A stretch of DNA of 64,000 nucleotides from positions 62,001 to 126,000 of the forward strand of contig CANFNV010000004.1 of assembly GCA_947448525.1 (NCBI GenBank). The letters are read 5' to 3'. A program made the position numbers and the translations under genes. A model generated the notes under the pieces. The model worked only from the letters and a program-made list of their open reading frames with translations, was not told the origin of the DNA and made no database searches. Shown piece by piece: positions 1-9,582 of the stretch (position 1 is its first letter; every line of letters begins with the position of its first letter). The stretch comes from Flavobacteriaceae bacterium. GTDB lineage: Bacteria > Bacteroidota > Bacteroidia > Flavobacteriales > Flavobacteriaceae.

Positions 1-652
1 AAATCGTGCTAATGTTGAATTTGCAGTTCTTGGAACAGAAGAAAGTTGCACTGGCGATCCTGCAAAGCGTGCCGGAAATGAATTTTTATTTCAAATGCAA
101 GCGATGATGAACATTGAAGTTTTGAATGCCTATGAAGCCAAAAAAATTGTAACGGCTTGTCCGCATTGTTTTAATACGCTAAAAAATGAATATCCAGAAT
201 TAGGTGGAAAATATGAAGTCATTCATCACACAGAATTTTTAAAATCACTTTTAGACACAGGAAGATTAACCATTGAAGGTGGACAATATAAAGGAAAACG
301 CATTACATTTCACGACCCCTGTTATTTAGGAAGAGCTAATAACGTCTATGAAGCACCAAGAGAATTGATTCAAAAATTAGATGCGGAATTACTAGAGATG
401 AAGCGCTCCAAAGCCAACGGATTATGTTGTGGTGCTGGAGGAGCTCAAATGTTTAAAGATGCAGAAAATGGAAATAAAGAAATCAATATTGAACGCACTG
501 AAGACGCCCTAGAAATTCAGCCCGACATCATTGCTGCTGGTTGTCCGTTTTGTAATACCATGATGACCGATGGTGTTAAGAATAAAGAACGAGAAGCAGA
601 TGTAAAAGTGCTTGATATTGCCGAATTAATTGCTAACGCTCAAGATTTATAA
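1..652 (+). CDS. (Fe-S)-binding CCG-domain protein, 3' part
   Basis: The frame is open to the left edge of the window (first full codon at base 2), so the start lies outside. The visible 216 residues contain two cysteine-rich CCG-type clusters: ACPHCFNTL with the later GLCCGAGG, and a terminal AAGCPFCNTMM. Such domains are found in heterodisulfide-reductase subunit B, GlpC and LutA, where they bind non-canonical 4Fe-4S clusters and pass electrons from a membrane or soluble dehydrogenase. The upstream GTEESCTGDPAKRAG segment is also typical. In flavobacteria this protein usually follows a second Fe-S oxidoreductase, which would lie just left of the window. The electron donor and acceptor cannot be told from here. 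Confidence 0.85.
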   Translation, partial: NRANVEFAVLGTEESCTGDPAKRAGNEFLFQMQAMMNIEVLNAYEAKKIVTACPHCFNTLKNEYPELGGKYEVIHHTEFLKSLLDTGRLTIEGGQYKGKRITFHDPCYLGRANNVYEAPRELIQKLDAELLEMKRSKANGLCCGAGGAQMFKDAENGNKEINIERTEDALEIQPDIIAAGCPFCNTMMTDGVKNKEREADVKVLDIAELIANAQDL

Positions 653-679
653 ATACTATTTTCTAAAATATAAAACTAC

Positions 680-1162
680 ATGTATATTCCATTTGAAAAT
701 TTACCGGAAGACTCTAAAATTTGGATTTACCAATCAAGCAGAAAATTTACTGATGATGAAGTAACTGCTATTGAAAAAGATTTGACCGATTTTTTAATAA
801 ATTGGAGTGCCCATGGAACTTTATTAGAATCTTCTTTTCAAATAAAATACAACCGTTTTATTATTATTGCTGTAAATCAAGAAATACAATCTGCAACGGG
901 CTGTTCCATAGATTCATCTGTTTCTTTTATTCAAAATTTAGAACAAAAATACAGTGTTGATTTATTAGATAAAATGAATGTCGCTTTTAAACAGGGAGAA
1001 TTTGTTACATACAAAACCTTACTTGACTTTAAAAAATTAGCCAAAGATAAATCAGTTTCAGAAAACACAATAGTTTTCAATAATCTTGTAAATACTATTG
1101 AAGAATTTAATGAAAGTTGGGAAGTTCCAGCAAGCGATAGTTGGCACAGTCGTTTCTTTTAA
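680..1162 (+). CDS. conserved flavobacterial protein of unknown function
   Basis: A 160-residue soluble protein beginning MYIPFENLPEDSKIWIYQS, 27 bp after the Fe-S protein and probably in its operon. I recall homologues in flavobacterial genomes that carry the name ABC transporter ATPase. Nothing here supports that: there is no P-loop (GxxGxGK[ST]), no LSGGQ signature and no Walker B. The sequence is acidic and mixed alpha/beta in look, without signal peptide or membrane segment. Conserved position next to the Fe-S protein suggests a linked role, but no function is assigned. Confidence 0.8.
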   Translation: MYIPFENLPEDSKIWIYQSSRKFTDDEVTAIEKDLTDFLINWSAHGTLLESSFQIKYNRFIIIAVNQEIQSATGCSIDSSVSFIQNLEQKYSVDLLDKMNVAFKQGEFVTYKTLLDFKKLAKDKSVSENTIVFNNLVNTIEEFNESWEVPASDSWHSRFF

Positions 1163-1176
1163 ATCTATATATTTCG

Positions 1177-4173
1177 ATGAAACAATTTGGTAAGCTATTA
1201 TTTTTTATACTTATTATAACTTTAGTTACCAACTGTGGTTCCTCAAAAGCGCTACCCCCTGTTGGTAAAATTCAAAAACCAGAAATGGCTTATGATGACG
1301 AAGTTTATGTGCCTGTTTTAAAATCAGAACGTAAGAATTTTTTTAAAGAAACGGCTGCTGAAAATAGATGGGTGGATAGTATTTATACTCAAATGTCTTT
1401 TCAAGAAAAAGTAGGCCAACTATTTATGGTTGCTGCCTATTCTAATAAAGATACTGTTCATTTTAATGCTGTAGATAAATTAATTACCGAAAATAAAGTA
1501 GGTGGATTAATATTTTTTCAAGGAGGTCCGGTTCGTCAAGCCAAATTAACCAATCGTTTTCAATCAAAATCAAAAATTCCTTTATTTATAGGGATTGATG
1601 CGGAATGGGGTTTGAGTATGCGCTTGGATTCCACTTACAAATATCCATGGAATACCACTCTTGGTGCCATTAGAGATTTAAAATTAATCAAACAAGTAGG
1701 TGAAAATATGGCCCAAGAAACCAAACGAATTGGGGCCCAATTTAATTTTGTTCCTGTTTTAGATATCAATACCAATCCCAAAAATCCAATTATTGGAAAT
1801 CGTTCTTTTGGAGAAGATAAAGTGAATGTTACTGAACACGCAATTGCCTTAATGACAGGCATTCAAAGTCAAGGCATTTTTTGCACAGGAAAGCACTTTC
1901 CAGGTCATGGCGATACTGCTTTAGACTCACATTATGCACTACCGTTAGTTAGTTTTTCAAAAGAGCATATTGATAGGGTAGAGTTATATCCCTACAAACG
2001 AATGTTTGATGAAGGTTTAGTTTCAGTAATGGTGGCGCATCTTAATGTTCCAAGTCTCGAATCTAGAGAAAATTGGCCGACCTCTGTTTCTCAAACTGTT
2101 GTAACCGATTTATTGCAGGGTGAACTTGGTTTTGAAGGACTTATATTTACAGATGCTTTAAATATGAAAGCTGCGAGTAAATTCATGAAACCGGGTGATA
2201 TTGATTTGGAAGCTTTTATGGCAGGTAATGATATTTTATTATTTCCAGAGAATGTACCTGTTGCTTTCGATAAAATTTGTACGGCTTTTCAAGAAGGAAA
2301 AATTTCAGAGGAGCGAATTGCAAAATCGGTTAAGAAAATTTTACATTACAAATTCAAAGCTGGTTTAAATCATTTCTTACCTATTGAAACAACTACTATT
2401 ACTTCTGATTTGAATTCAACCTACAAAGATGCCTTGCAATATCAGTTATACGAACATGCTGTTACTGTTTTGAAAAATAAGGATAATATCTTGCCAATTA
2501 GAAACTTAAATCAAAAAATAGCTTATGTGAAATTAGGTGATGATGTAAATACCTCTTTTTTATCAACTTTAAAAAAATATACAGAAGTTACAGAGATTTT
2601 AAGTTCAAATTTAGATTCTTTAAAAGTGAAACTTAAAAATTTTGATACCGTTATTATTGGATTTCATAAATCGGATAAAGCATGGAAAAAGCACGATTTT
2701 TCGGATTCAGAACTACAACTCTTACAAGAAATTGCCAAAAACAATACTGTTATTTTAGATGCTTTCACAAAACCGTATTCGTTATCTTCCGTTAATTTTG
2801 CAGACATCAAAGGAGTGGTCATGTCGTATCAAAATAGCGATATTGCTCAAGAAGTTTCTGCCGAATTAATGTTTGGAGCTTTTGAATCGCAAGGGAAATT
2901 ACCCGTTTCTATAAATGAAGAATTTAAAGATGGTTTTGGATTGACTACTGAAAAGTTGAACCGTCTGGGTTTTTCGGCTCCCGAAAATGTAGGTATGAGT
3001 CCGAAAGTACTTTCCAAAATTGATGTTTTAGCTCAAAAAGCAATTAATGCTAAAATGACGCCGGGCATGCAGATTCTTGTGGCTCGAAGAGGTAAAGTCA
3101 TTTTTCAAAAATCATATGGATATCATACCTATGACAATCAAATTAAAGTTCAAAACTCCAATATTTATGATGTTGCATCCATGACTAAAATGGTTTCAAC
3201 GTTGCCTAATGTGATGCAAATGTACGATCAAGGAAAAGTGAATTTAGATAGCAAATTGGGTGATATGCTTCCACTATTTAAAGGAACAGATAAACAAGAT
3301 ATTTCGTTTAAAGAGTTGCTTTCACATTTTGCACGATTGCAAGCTTGGATTCCGTTTTATAAATCAACCTTAGATGCCGATAAGTGTCCGTTAGATAAAT
3401 ACTATAGCACTTACAGCAAATCTGGATTTACAAACAAAGTTTCAGAAAATCTTTTTATTAGAAATGATTATCAAGACAGTATCATGATTCAAATAGCACA
3501 AAGTAAACTTCTGGATAAAAAAGAATATAAATACAGCGATTTTACCTTCATCATTCTAAAAGATTATTTAGAAAAAACTTCAGGCAAATCAATGGATCAA
3601 TTGAGTACCAATAATTTCTATAAATCGTTGGGAATGAATAATACGCTGTATAATCCTATACAAAAAATGGACATAATAAATATCCCGCCCACAGAAGACG
3701 ATACCTATTTTCGCCACTCATTAGTTCAAGGGTATGTGCACGACATGGCTGCAGCAATGCAAGGCGGAGTTGGCGGTCATGCAGGAATATTCTCCAATGC
3801 GATGGACATGGCAAAAATGATGCAACTCTATCTTCAAAAAGGAAATTATGGAGACCATCAGTATTTTTCTTCCCAAACTTTTGACGCTTTTAATACGTGT
3901 TATTTCTGTTCAGAAGGCAACCGACGTGGACTCGGATTTGATAAGCCTCAATTAGGAAAAGAAGGTCCAACATGCGGCTGTGTTTCCATGTCTAGTTTTG
4001 GGCATACAGGATTTACAGGCACTATGGCTTGGGCAGATCCCGAAACCGAAATTATTTACATATTTTTATCCAATAGAACGTACCCCGATTCTAATGCACC
4101 CAATCAACTTTCAAAAGAAAATATTCGAGAAGATATTCAGAAAGTCATTCAAGAAGCCATTTTAGATAAATAG
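1177..4173 (+). CDS. GH3 beta-N-acetylglucosaminidase fused to a serine hydrolase (lipoprotein)
   Basis: The ATG at 1177 is chosen over an in-frame TTG at 1141 that lies inside the previous gene. From 1177 the protein (998 aa) starts with a lipoprotein signal ending LVTNC, Cys at residue 20. Residues ~60-400 form a glycoside hydrolase family 3 domain with the NagZ-type loop KHFPGHGDT (~237) and the nucleophile in LIFTDALNM (~325). Residues ~610-990 form a class C beta-lactamase-like domain with SMTK (~667), a YSD and HTGFTGT (~941). NagZ enzymes remove GlcNAc from muropeptides. The serine hydrolase may cut peptide or ester bonds in the same cell-wall material, which would make this a periplasmic peptidoglycan-recycling enzyme. 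The peptidoglycan link is inference. Confidence 0.88.
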   Translation: MKQFGKLLFFILIITLVTNCGSSKALPPVGKIQKPEMAYDDEVYVPVLKSERKNFFKETAAENRWVDSIYTQMSFQEKVGQLFMVAAYSNKDTVHFNAVDKLITENKVGGLIFFQGGPVRQAKLTNRFQSKSKIPLFIGIDAEWGLSMRLDSTYKYPWNTTLGAIRDLKLIKQVGENMAQETKRIGAQFNFVPVLDINTNPKNPIIGNRSFGEDKVNVTEHAIALMTGIQSQGIFCTGKHFPGHGDTALDSHYALPLVSFSKEHIDRVELYPYKRMFDEGLVSVMVAHLNVPSLESRENWPTSVSQTVVTDLLQGELGFEGLIFTDALNMKAASKFMKPGDIDLEAFMAGNDILLFPENVPVAFDKICTAFQEGKISEERIAKSVKKILHYKFKAGLNHFLPIETTTITSDLNSTYKDALQYQLYEHAVTVLKNKDNILPIRNLNQKIAYVKLGDDVNTSFLSTLKKYTEVTEILSSNLDSLKVKLKNFDTVIIGFHKSDKAWKKHDFSDSELQLLQEIAKNNTVILDAFTKPYSLSSVNFADIKGVVMSYQNSDIAQEVSAELMFGAFESQGKLPVSINEEFKDGFGLTTEKLNRLGFSAPENVGMSPKVLSKIDVLAQKAINAKMTPGMQILVARRGKVIFQKSYGYHTYDNQIKVQNSNIYDVASMTKMVSTLPNVMQMYDQGKVNLDSKLGDMLPLFKGTDKQDISFKELLSHFARLQAWIPFYKSTLDADKCPLDKYYSTYSKSGFTNKVSENLFIRNDYQDSIMIQIAQSKLLDKKEYKYSDFTFIILKDYLEKTSGKSMDQLSTNNFYKSLGMNNTLYNPIQKMDIINIPPTEDDTYFRHSLVQGYVHDMAAAMQGGVGGHAGIFSNAMDMAKMMQLYLQKGNYGDHQYFSSQTFDAFNTCYFCSEGNRRGLGFDKPQLGKEGPTCGCVSMSSFGHTGFTGTMAWADPETEIIYIFLSNRTYPDSNAPNQLSKENIREDIQKVIQEAILDK

Positions 4174-4201
4174 AAGCGAATGGATTGGGTTTATTTGTTA
4201 T

Positions 4202-4279
4202 CCCTATTCCCGCTTTTCATTACAATAAAAAAGTCACAAACACTGTGATTTTTTTATTTCCATTCCAATCGGGGCTAAA
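4202..4279. repeat. intergenic palindromic repeat, copy 1
   Basis: Begins with TATTCCCGCTTTTCATT and ends with ATTCCAATCGGGGCTAAAG, around a central hairpin. The same outer blocks, in reverse orientation, occur at 57803-57913, and the left block alone at 41086-41110. It lies directly behind a gene end, as the other copies do, so it probably serves as or carries a terminator. Confidence 0.7.
4226..4256 (+). terminator. Rho-independent terminator
   Basis: Stem TCACA / TGTGA with flanking A and T runs (AAAAAAGTCACA ... TGTGATTTTTTT), 53 bp after the GH3 gene stop. It forms the hairpin core of the intergenic repeat around it. Confidence 0.7.
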
Positions 4280-4365
4280 GGGTGATCACTTTTGAGACAG
4301 AAAGACTTCTTAAAAATGAAATCAAAATTAAAATTTCTGTATCTTCGTACTTCTAAATTAGAATA

Positions 4366-5514
4366 ATGAAAATAGCAATAGTTTGTTATCCAACTTTTGG
4401 TGGGAGTGGTGTGGTAGCCACCGAATTGGGACTTGAATTGGCTCATCGTGGTCATGAAATTCATTTTATCACCTACAGACAACCTGTTCGATTAGCGCTT
4501 CTTAATTCAAAGGTACATTATCATGAAGTAAACGTTCCCGAATATCCCTTGTTTCATTACCAACCTTATGAATTAGCACTTTCTAGTAAATTGGTTGATA
4601 TCATTAAGTTGTATAAAATTGAATTACTTCACGTACATTATGCTATTCCCCATGCCTATGCCGGTTATATGGCCAAACAAATGTTGAAAGATGAAGGAAT
4701 TATAGTTCCAATGATAACTACGCTTCACGGAACTGATATTACCCTTGTTGGAAATCACCCCAATTACAAAACGGCAGTTAGTTTCAGTATCAACAAGTCG
4801 GATGTGGTGACTTCGGTTTCTCAAAGTTTGAAAGAAGATACCTATAAATTATTTAATATCAAAAACGATATTCACGTTATCCCAAATTTTATTGAATTAG
4901 GTAAACAAAGAAATGAATCCTTAATTTCATGTCAACGTTCGGTTATGGCAAAACCAGAAGAAAGAATCATAACCCACATTAGTAATTTTAGAAAAGTAAA
5001 AAGAATACCAGATATTATTAAAATTTTCTTTAAAATTCAACAAAAAATTCCAGCCAAATTAATGATGGTTGGTGATGGTCCCGAGAAGGTTAAGGCCGAA
5101 CGATTGTGTGAAGAATTTGGAATTCAAGATCAAGTAATTTTCTTCGGAAATAGTAATGAAATTGATAGTATTCTTTCCTTTTCTGATTTGTTTTTACTTC
5201 CTTCCGAAACAGAGAGCTTTGGTTTGGCAGCTTTAGAAGCAATGGCATGGAGCGTTCCAGTTATATCAAGTAATTCTGGCGGTTTACCCGAAGTTAATTT
5301 TGATGGAATTTCAGGATATTTAAGTGATGTTGGAAATGTTGATGAAATGGCAGAAAACGCTATCAAAATTTTAAGCAACAATCAAACTTTAAATTTATTT
5401 AAGGAGAATGCATTGAAGGTTGCCAAACAATTTGATATTAAAAATATATTGCCTTTGTATGAAAAATTGTATCAAAAAGCCATAAATTCTTCCAAAAAAC
5501 CCATTAAATCATGA
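4366..5514 (+). CDS. bshA: N-acetyl-alpha-D-glucosaminyl L-malate synthase
   Basis: A 382-residue GT-B glycosyltransferase of family GT4. The N-terminus MKIAIVCYPTFGGSGVVATE has the glycine loop that holds UDP-sugar, and residues ~280-295 carry the E-x7-E motif (SETESFGLAALEAMA). This start and spacing are characteristic of BshA, which joins UDP-GlcNAc and L-malate in the first step of bacillithiol synthesis in the cytoplasm. BshB and BshC are not in the window. The next gene overlaps its stop by 4 bp, so the two are translationally coupled. Confidence 0.92.
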   Translation: MKIAIVCYPTFGGSGVVATELGLELAHRGHEIHFITYRQPVRLALLNSKVHYHEVNVPEYPLFHYQPYELALSSKLVDIIKLYKIELLHVHYAIPHAYAGYMAKQMLKDEGIIVPMITTLHGTDITLVGNHPNYKTAVSFSINKSDVVTSVSQSLKEDTYKLFNIKNDIHVIPNFIELGKQRNESLISCQRSVMAKPEERIITHISNFRKVKRIPDIIKIFFKIQQKIPAKLMMVGDGPEKVKAERLCEEFGIQDQVIFFGNSNEIDSILSFSDLFLLPSETESFGLAALEAMAWSVPVISSNSGGLPEVNFDGISGYLSDVGNVDEMAENAIKILSNNQTLNLFKENALKVAKQFDIKNILPLYEKLYQKAINSSKKPIKS

Positions 5515-5933
5515 GTAAAAGAATTGCAATTATAGTATTTTTTTTTGTTTTCTTTTCTTGTTCTTCTACAAAACCACCATTGATTTTTGGAATCAAATAT
5601 GATGTATTAACAGGAAGTGATTATGGGGGTGCTTCTTTTCAATTTTATGAAATAATTTCAGATGAAACGGAGTTTAATATTCTTTTAAAAGATGCTATTA
5701 TAAAACCGTTTGTTAGGAAAGACGATATAAAAACCTGTAACTTTATTTTGGTTAATATGGGTGAAAAACAAAAAGAGGGATATACTTTAAAAGTTCAAAA
5801 AGTAGAAGAATTGTCCGACAAAATTAGGGTTACCTTAGAAGAAATTGAACCTAAAGAGAATACAGTCCAAGTGACTACAAAGCCCTGTTATGTAATTAAA
5901 ATTAAATCGAAGAAACCAATAGAAATCAAATAA
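5511..5933 (+). CDS. PrcB-like small lipoprotein
   Basis: A 140-residue protein starting at ATGA, overlapping the bshA stop. The N-terminus MSKRIAIIVFFFVFFSC is a lipoprotein signal with the lipobox Cys near residue 17. The C-terminal part (NMGEKQKEGYTLKVQKVEEL ... VTTKPCYVIKIK) resembles the PrcB C-terminal domain, a small beta fold first named from a spirochaete protease complex. Its function in Bacteroidota is not known. Overlap with bshA suggests co-expression but does not show a role in thiol metabolism. Confidence 0.7.
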   Translation: MSKRIAIIVFFFVFFSCSSTKPPLIFGIKYDVLTGSDYGGASFQFYEIISDETEFNILLKDAIIKPFVRKDDIKTCNFILVNMGEKQKEGYTLKVQKVEELSDKIRVTLEEIEPKENTVQVTTKPCYVIKIKSKKPIEIK

Positions 5934-6009
5934 TTAGTTTAAGGTCTTGCCTAATATTTTTTTAGTTTAAAAAAATAGGGTGTAATAATACCATTAAACT
6001 TTAAAATCC

Positions 6010-6017
6010 TATTTTTG
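6010..6017 (+). promoter_or_regulatory. -7 box upstream of aroC
   Basis: TATTTTTG fits the Bacteroidota -7 consensus TAnnTTTG and lies 16 bp before the aroC ATG. No clear TTG -33 box is seen at the usual spacing. Confidence 0.45.
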
Positions 6018-6033
6018 TTGAAAACAAAATATT

Positions 6034-7095
6034 ATGGCTGGAAATAGCTACGGAACACTTTTTAAAATTACAACTTTTGGTGAATCTCATGGAGAGGCGC
6101 TTGGTGGAATTATTGATGGATGTCCTGCTGGAATGGAATTAGATTTTAATGCAATTCAAATAGAAATGCAGCGTCGTAAACCTGGGCAATCTTCCATTGT
6201 AACTCCACGAAAAGAAGAAGATGAGGTGCAATTTCTCTCTGGAATTTTTGAAGGAAAAACAACGGGCACCCCAATTGGATTTACTATCCCAAATACCAAT
6301 CATAAATCAGATGATTATTCGCATATAAAAGATACTTATCGACCAAGTCATGCCGATTTTGTCTATGAAAAAAAATACGGAATCAGAGATTACCGCGGAG
6401 GAGGCAGAAGTTCCGCAAGAGAAACCGCTTGTAGAGTTGTGGCAGGAGCTGTTGCTAAACAAGTTATAAAAGATATCAAAATCAACGCTTTTGTTTCTTC
6501 AGTTGGAACTATTTTTATTGACAAACCTTATCAAGATTTGGATTTTTCAAATATTGAAAATAATGCCGTTCGTTGCCCTGATGAAACTACAGCCCAAAAA
6601 ATGGAAAATTATATTAAAGAAATAAAGAAGCAAGGCGATACTGTTGGCGGAACAATTACTTGTGTCATTCAAAACGTTCCAATTGGATTGGGAGAACCTG
6701 TGTTTGATAAACTTCATGCCGAATTAGGAAAGGCAATGTTGTCAATAAATGCCGTTAAAGGATTTGAATTTGGTAGTGGATTTTGTGGAGCAATGATGAA
6801 AGGAAGCGAGCATAATGATTTATATAATGAAGATGGTACAACTAAATCCAATTTGTCTGGCGGGATTCAAGGTGGAATTTCCAACGGTATGGATATTTAT
6901 TTCAGACTAGCATTTAAACCCGTTGCTACTTTAATTCAATACCAAGAAGTATTAACCAATCAAAAGGAAATTATTGAACAACAAGGAAAAGGACGTCACG
7001 ATCCGTGTGTTGTTCCAAGAGCTGTACCCATTGTTGAGGCGATGGCCGCCCTAGTTTTAGCTGATTTTTATTTGATTAACAAAATTTACAGATAA
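6034..7095 (+). CDS. aroC: chorismate synthase
   Basis: A 353-residue protein beginning [20 protein letters not shown], the classic AroC N-terminus, followed by GCPAGMELD, the GTPIGF loop, the [11 protein letters not shown] block and the C-terminal [18 protein letters not shown] block. It converts EPSP to chorismate with reduced FMN, the last common step of aromatic amino-acid synthesis. Length is normal and all signature blocks are intact. The transporter gene follows after 3 bp, so the two probably share a transcript. Confidence 0.97.
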   Translation: MAGNSYGTLFKITTFGESHGEALGGIIDGCPAGMELDFNAIQIEMQRRKPGQSSIVTPRKEEDEVQFLSGIFEGKTTGTPIGFTIPNTNHKSDDYSHIKDTYRPSHADFVYEKKYGIRDYRGGGRSSARETACRVVAGAVAKQVIKDIKINAFVSSVGTIFIDKPYQDLDFSNIENNAVRCPDETTAQKMENYIKEIKKQGDTVGGTITCVIQNVPIGLGEPVFDKLHAELGKAMLSINAVKGFEFGSGFCGAMMKGSEHNDLYNEDGTTKSNLSGGIQGGISNGMDIYFRLAFKPVATLIQYQEVLTNQKEIIEQQGKGRHDPCVVPRAVPIVEAMAALVLADFYLINKIYR

Positions 7096-7098
7096 GTC

Positions 7099-8355
7099 AT
7101 GGATACAATTCAAACTTCTAAAAAAACTTTTTTTAGTAATCTAACGGTTCAAATTATTTTTGCAATGATTTGTGGCGCATTACTAGGAATTTTTATACAT
7201 AAATATTACAATGAAGTTGGTGCTAAAAATTTTAGTGACAAAATAAAAATTTTAGCTACCATTTTTATTCGATTGGTTCAAATGATTATAGCTCCTTTAG
7301 TTTTCACAACCCTTGTTGTTGGTATTGCTAAACTTGGTGATATAAAATCGGTTGGACGAATAGGAGGTAAAGCATTGGGTTGGTTTTTCTCTGCATCTTT
7401 CGTTTCTTTGTTAATAGGCATGTTTTGGGTAAATATTTTAGCGCCAGGAGTTGGATTAAAATTAGGAAAAATTGATTTGGTGTCTGCTTCAGAAGTTACT
7501 CAAAAAACAGATGGCTTTTCTGCACAAAACTTTGTAGAGCATATAATTCCTAAAAGTATTGTTGAAGCAATGTCGGGTAATGAAATACTTCAAATTGTAA
7601 TTTTTTCAATATTTTTTGGATTAGCTGCTGCTTCAATTGGGGCAAATGCAAAGCCAGTTGTGAATGCATTAGATAAAACATCACATATTATCTTAAAAAT
7701 GGTTAATTATGTAATGAAATTTGCTCCAATTGGAGTTTTTGGCGCAATAGCAGGAGTTTTTGCTATCAAAGACGTGAATGATTTGTTATTTACTTATGCT
7801 AAATTTTTCAGTTCGTTTTTGGTTGGCATTTCTTCCTTATGGCTTTTTTTATTAGTGGTTGGGTATATCTTCTTAAAGAAAAACATGACCACTTTATTAA
7901 AAAGGATTACGAGTCCTTTAGTCATAGCTTTTGGCACAACTAGTAGCGAAGCTGTTTTTCCTAAATTAACAGAAGAATTGGAACGATTTGGGGTAAAAGA
8001 TAAAATAGTTTCGTTCATGTTACCATTAGGATATTCCTTTAATCTGGATGGTAGTATGATGTACATGACTTTTGCAAGTATTTTTATTGCACAAGTTTAT
8101 GGTGTGCATCTTGATTTAGGAACACAAATGACCATGTTATTGGTGTTAATGCTTACTAGCAAAGGAATTGCTGGAGTACCAAGAGCAAGTTTAGTTGTGG
8201 TTGCTGCAACTTGCGGCATGTTTAAAATACCCGTAGAAGGAATTGCTTTAATACTTCCAATTGACCATTTTTGCGATATGTTTAGAAGCGCAACAAATGT
8301 CTTAGGAAATGCAATAGCGACCTCAGTAATAGGTAATTGGGAAAAAGATAGTTAA
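7099..8355 (+). CDS. dicarboxylate/amino acid:cation symporter (DAACS family)
   Basis: A 418-residue membrane protein of the GltP/DctA family. It has the serine motif in FGTTSSEAVFPK, the helical hairpin region, and the substrate-binding block GYSFNLDGSMMYMT followed by IDHFCDMFRSATNVLGN. Family members import glutamate, aspartate or C4-dicarboxylates with Na+ or H+. The substrate cannot be fixed by eye: the last block has DMFRSATN, and the arginine there is shared by several subgroups. It starts 3 bp after aroC. Confidence 0.92.
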   Translation: MDTIQTSKKTFFSNLTVQIIFAMICGALLGIFIHKYYNEVGAKNFSDKIKILATIFIRLVQMIIAPLVFTTLVVGIAKLGDIKSVGRIGGKALGWFFSASFVSLLIGMFWVNILAPGVGLKLGKIDLVSASEVTQKTDGFSAQNFVEHIIPKSIVEAMSGNEILQIVIFSIFFGLAAASIGANAKPVVNALDKTSHIILKMVNYVMKFAPIGVFGAIAGVFAIKDVNDLLFTYAKFFSSFLVGISSLWLFLLVVGYIFLKKNMTTLLKRITSPLVIAFGTTSSEAVFPKLTEELERFGVKDKIVSFMLPLGYSFNLDGSMMYMTFASIFIAQVYGVHLDLGTQMTMLLVLMLTSKGIAGVPRASLVVVAATCGMFKIPVEGIALILPIDHFCDMFRSATNVLGNAIATSVIGNWEKDS

Positions 8356-8389
8356 TTTTTTTATTATAATTTAATTTTATATATTTGTA

Positions 8390-8397
8390 ACTTAAAA
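8390..8397 (+). promoter_or_regulatory. -7 box upstream of first T9SS gene
   Basis: TATATTTG matches TAnnTTTG and lies 21 bp before the ATG at 8419, behind an AT-only stretch. Confidence 0.5.
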
Positions 8398-8418
8398 TAT
8401 TAACTTAATTAAATAAAT

Positions 8419-9519
8419 ATGAAAAAATTATTACTTTTATTAATTACATCTATTGCATTTACTTCTCAAGCACAAGATGTTTTTTTAACTGAAAACTGTG
8501 AAACTTTATCTGTTGGAAACCTAAGTACTGACCCAACTGGTGCTAGTGCTGGACAAAATGGTTGGTTAACAGCTGGAAGTACTGGATTTTCTCCTTATGC
8601 TACAAATGCTAATTTCCAAGTTGTTAATGCTGGTGGTGTTAATGGTAATGTTATTCAAATTAATGGATCATCAACCGCCTCTACAGCAACATTAGGGCAA
8701 TCGAGATTTATAACTCAAGATATCACAAACAGTTGGACAAATAGAACTACAGGTAATGATGTTGTTGAAGTAGAATTTGATTTATTTTCAGGAGCACCAA
8801 CTACATCATTAAGTTCTTTTAGAAACTATATTTTAGATGCAAGCGGATTTGCAGTAGCTGGTTTTTGGTTTGCACCTGGACCTTATACTTATACTCCAAC
8901 AGGAGGAACTGCAACTACTGTAACAAAAGCTTTACGAGGATGGGCATATTATGACAATGCAGGAACACCTAATTATTATACTTTTAAGTTAGGAGGAACT
9001 AGTACTGCTCCAGATGATTTGATATTAAGCGATAATACTTGGTATAGAATTGGAGTAGCGTATGATTATAATACAGGAGCTATTACTTGGAAAGAAGATT
9101 CTGGATTGTTTTACACAGGTATTTCTACTGGCCCAGATGCTGGTGTAGATTTAACTGGAGCAAGATTTCAAGTTAGTTCAGCAGTTGGAAACACTCTTGG
9201 AGCTAATGTTCAAATTGATAACATTACAATTAAAACAGTTGCTCTTGAAGATTTATTAGGTGTAAATACAAATTCAAATGCTATTAAAGATTTTTCTATT
9301 TTCCCAAATCCATCTAAAGGTGTAGTAAATATTAATAATACAGATACTTATATCAACTCAATTGAAATTTCTGATTTGAATGGTAGAGTAGTAAAAACGG
9401 TTAATTCAATTAATGATGTAAATACTCAAATTAACATTTCTGAATTATCGACCGGAGTTTATATGATGAAAATAGTTTCGGATAAAGGAACAACAACTAA
9501 AAAAGTTATTAAAGAATAA
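8419..9519 (+). CDS. secreted protein with T9SS type A sorting domain
   Basis: A 366-residue protein. The signal peptide MKKLLLLLITSIAFTSQAQ is followed by a Thr/Ser/Gly-rich beta-sandwich-like region (~25-275) and a typical type IX secretion tail (~290-366: FSIFPNPSKG ... GVYMMKIVSDKG ... KKVIKE). The tail directs export through the outer membrane and attachment or release by PorU-like sortase. The central region looks like a concanavalin/LamG-like or carbohydrate-binding fold (YWxxGxxxD-like spacing is not clear), so the ligand is unknown. Codon use is simple and repetitive, as is usual for abundant surface proteins. Confidence 0.85.
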   Translation: MKKLLLLLITSIAFTSQAQDVFLTENCETLSVGNLSTDPTGASAGQNGWLTAGSTGFSPYATNANFQVVNAGGVNGNVIQINGSSTASTATLGQSRFITQDITNSWTNRTTGNDVVEVEFDLFSGAPTTSLSSFRNYILDASGFAVAGFWFAPGPYTYTPTGGTATTVTKALRGWAYYDNAGTPNYYTFKLGGTSTAPDDLILSDNTWYRIGVAYDYNTGAITWKEDSGLFYTGISTGPDAGVDLTGARFQVSSAVGNTLGANVQIDNITIKTVALEDLLGVNTNSNAIKDFSIFPNPSKGVVNINNTDTYINSIEISDLNGRVVKTVNSINDVNTQINISELSTGVYMMKIVSDKGTTTKKVIKE

Positions 9520-9582
9520 TTTTTTTACTAGAATTGAAGACCTTTTAAAAATTATTATATTATACTTAAAAATTATTAAATT

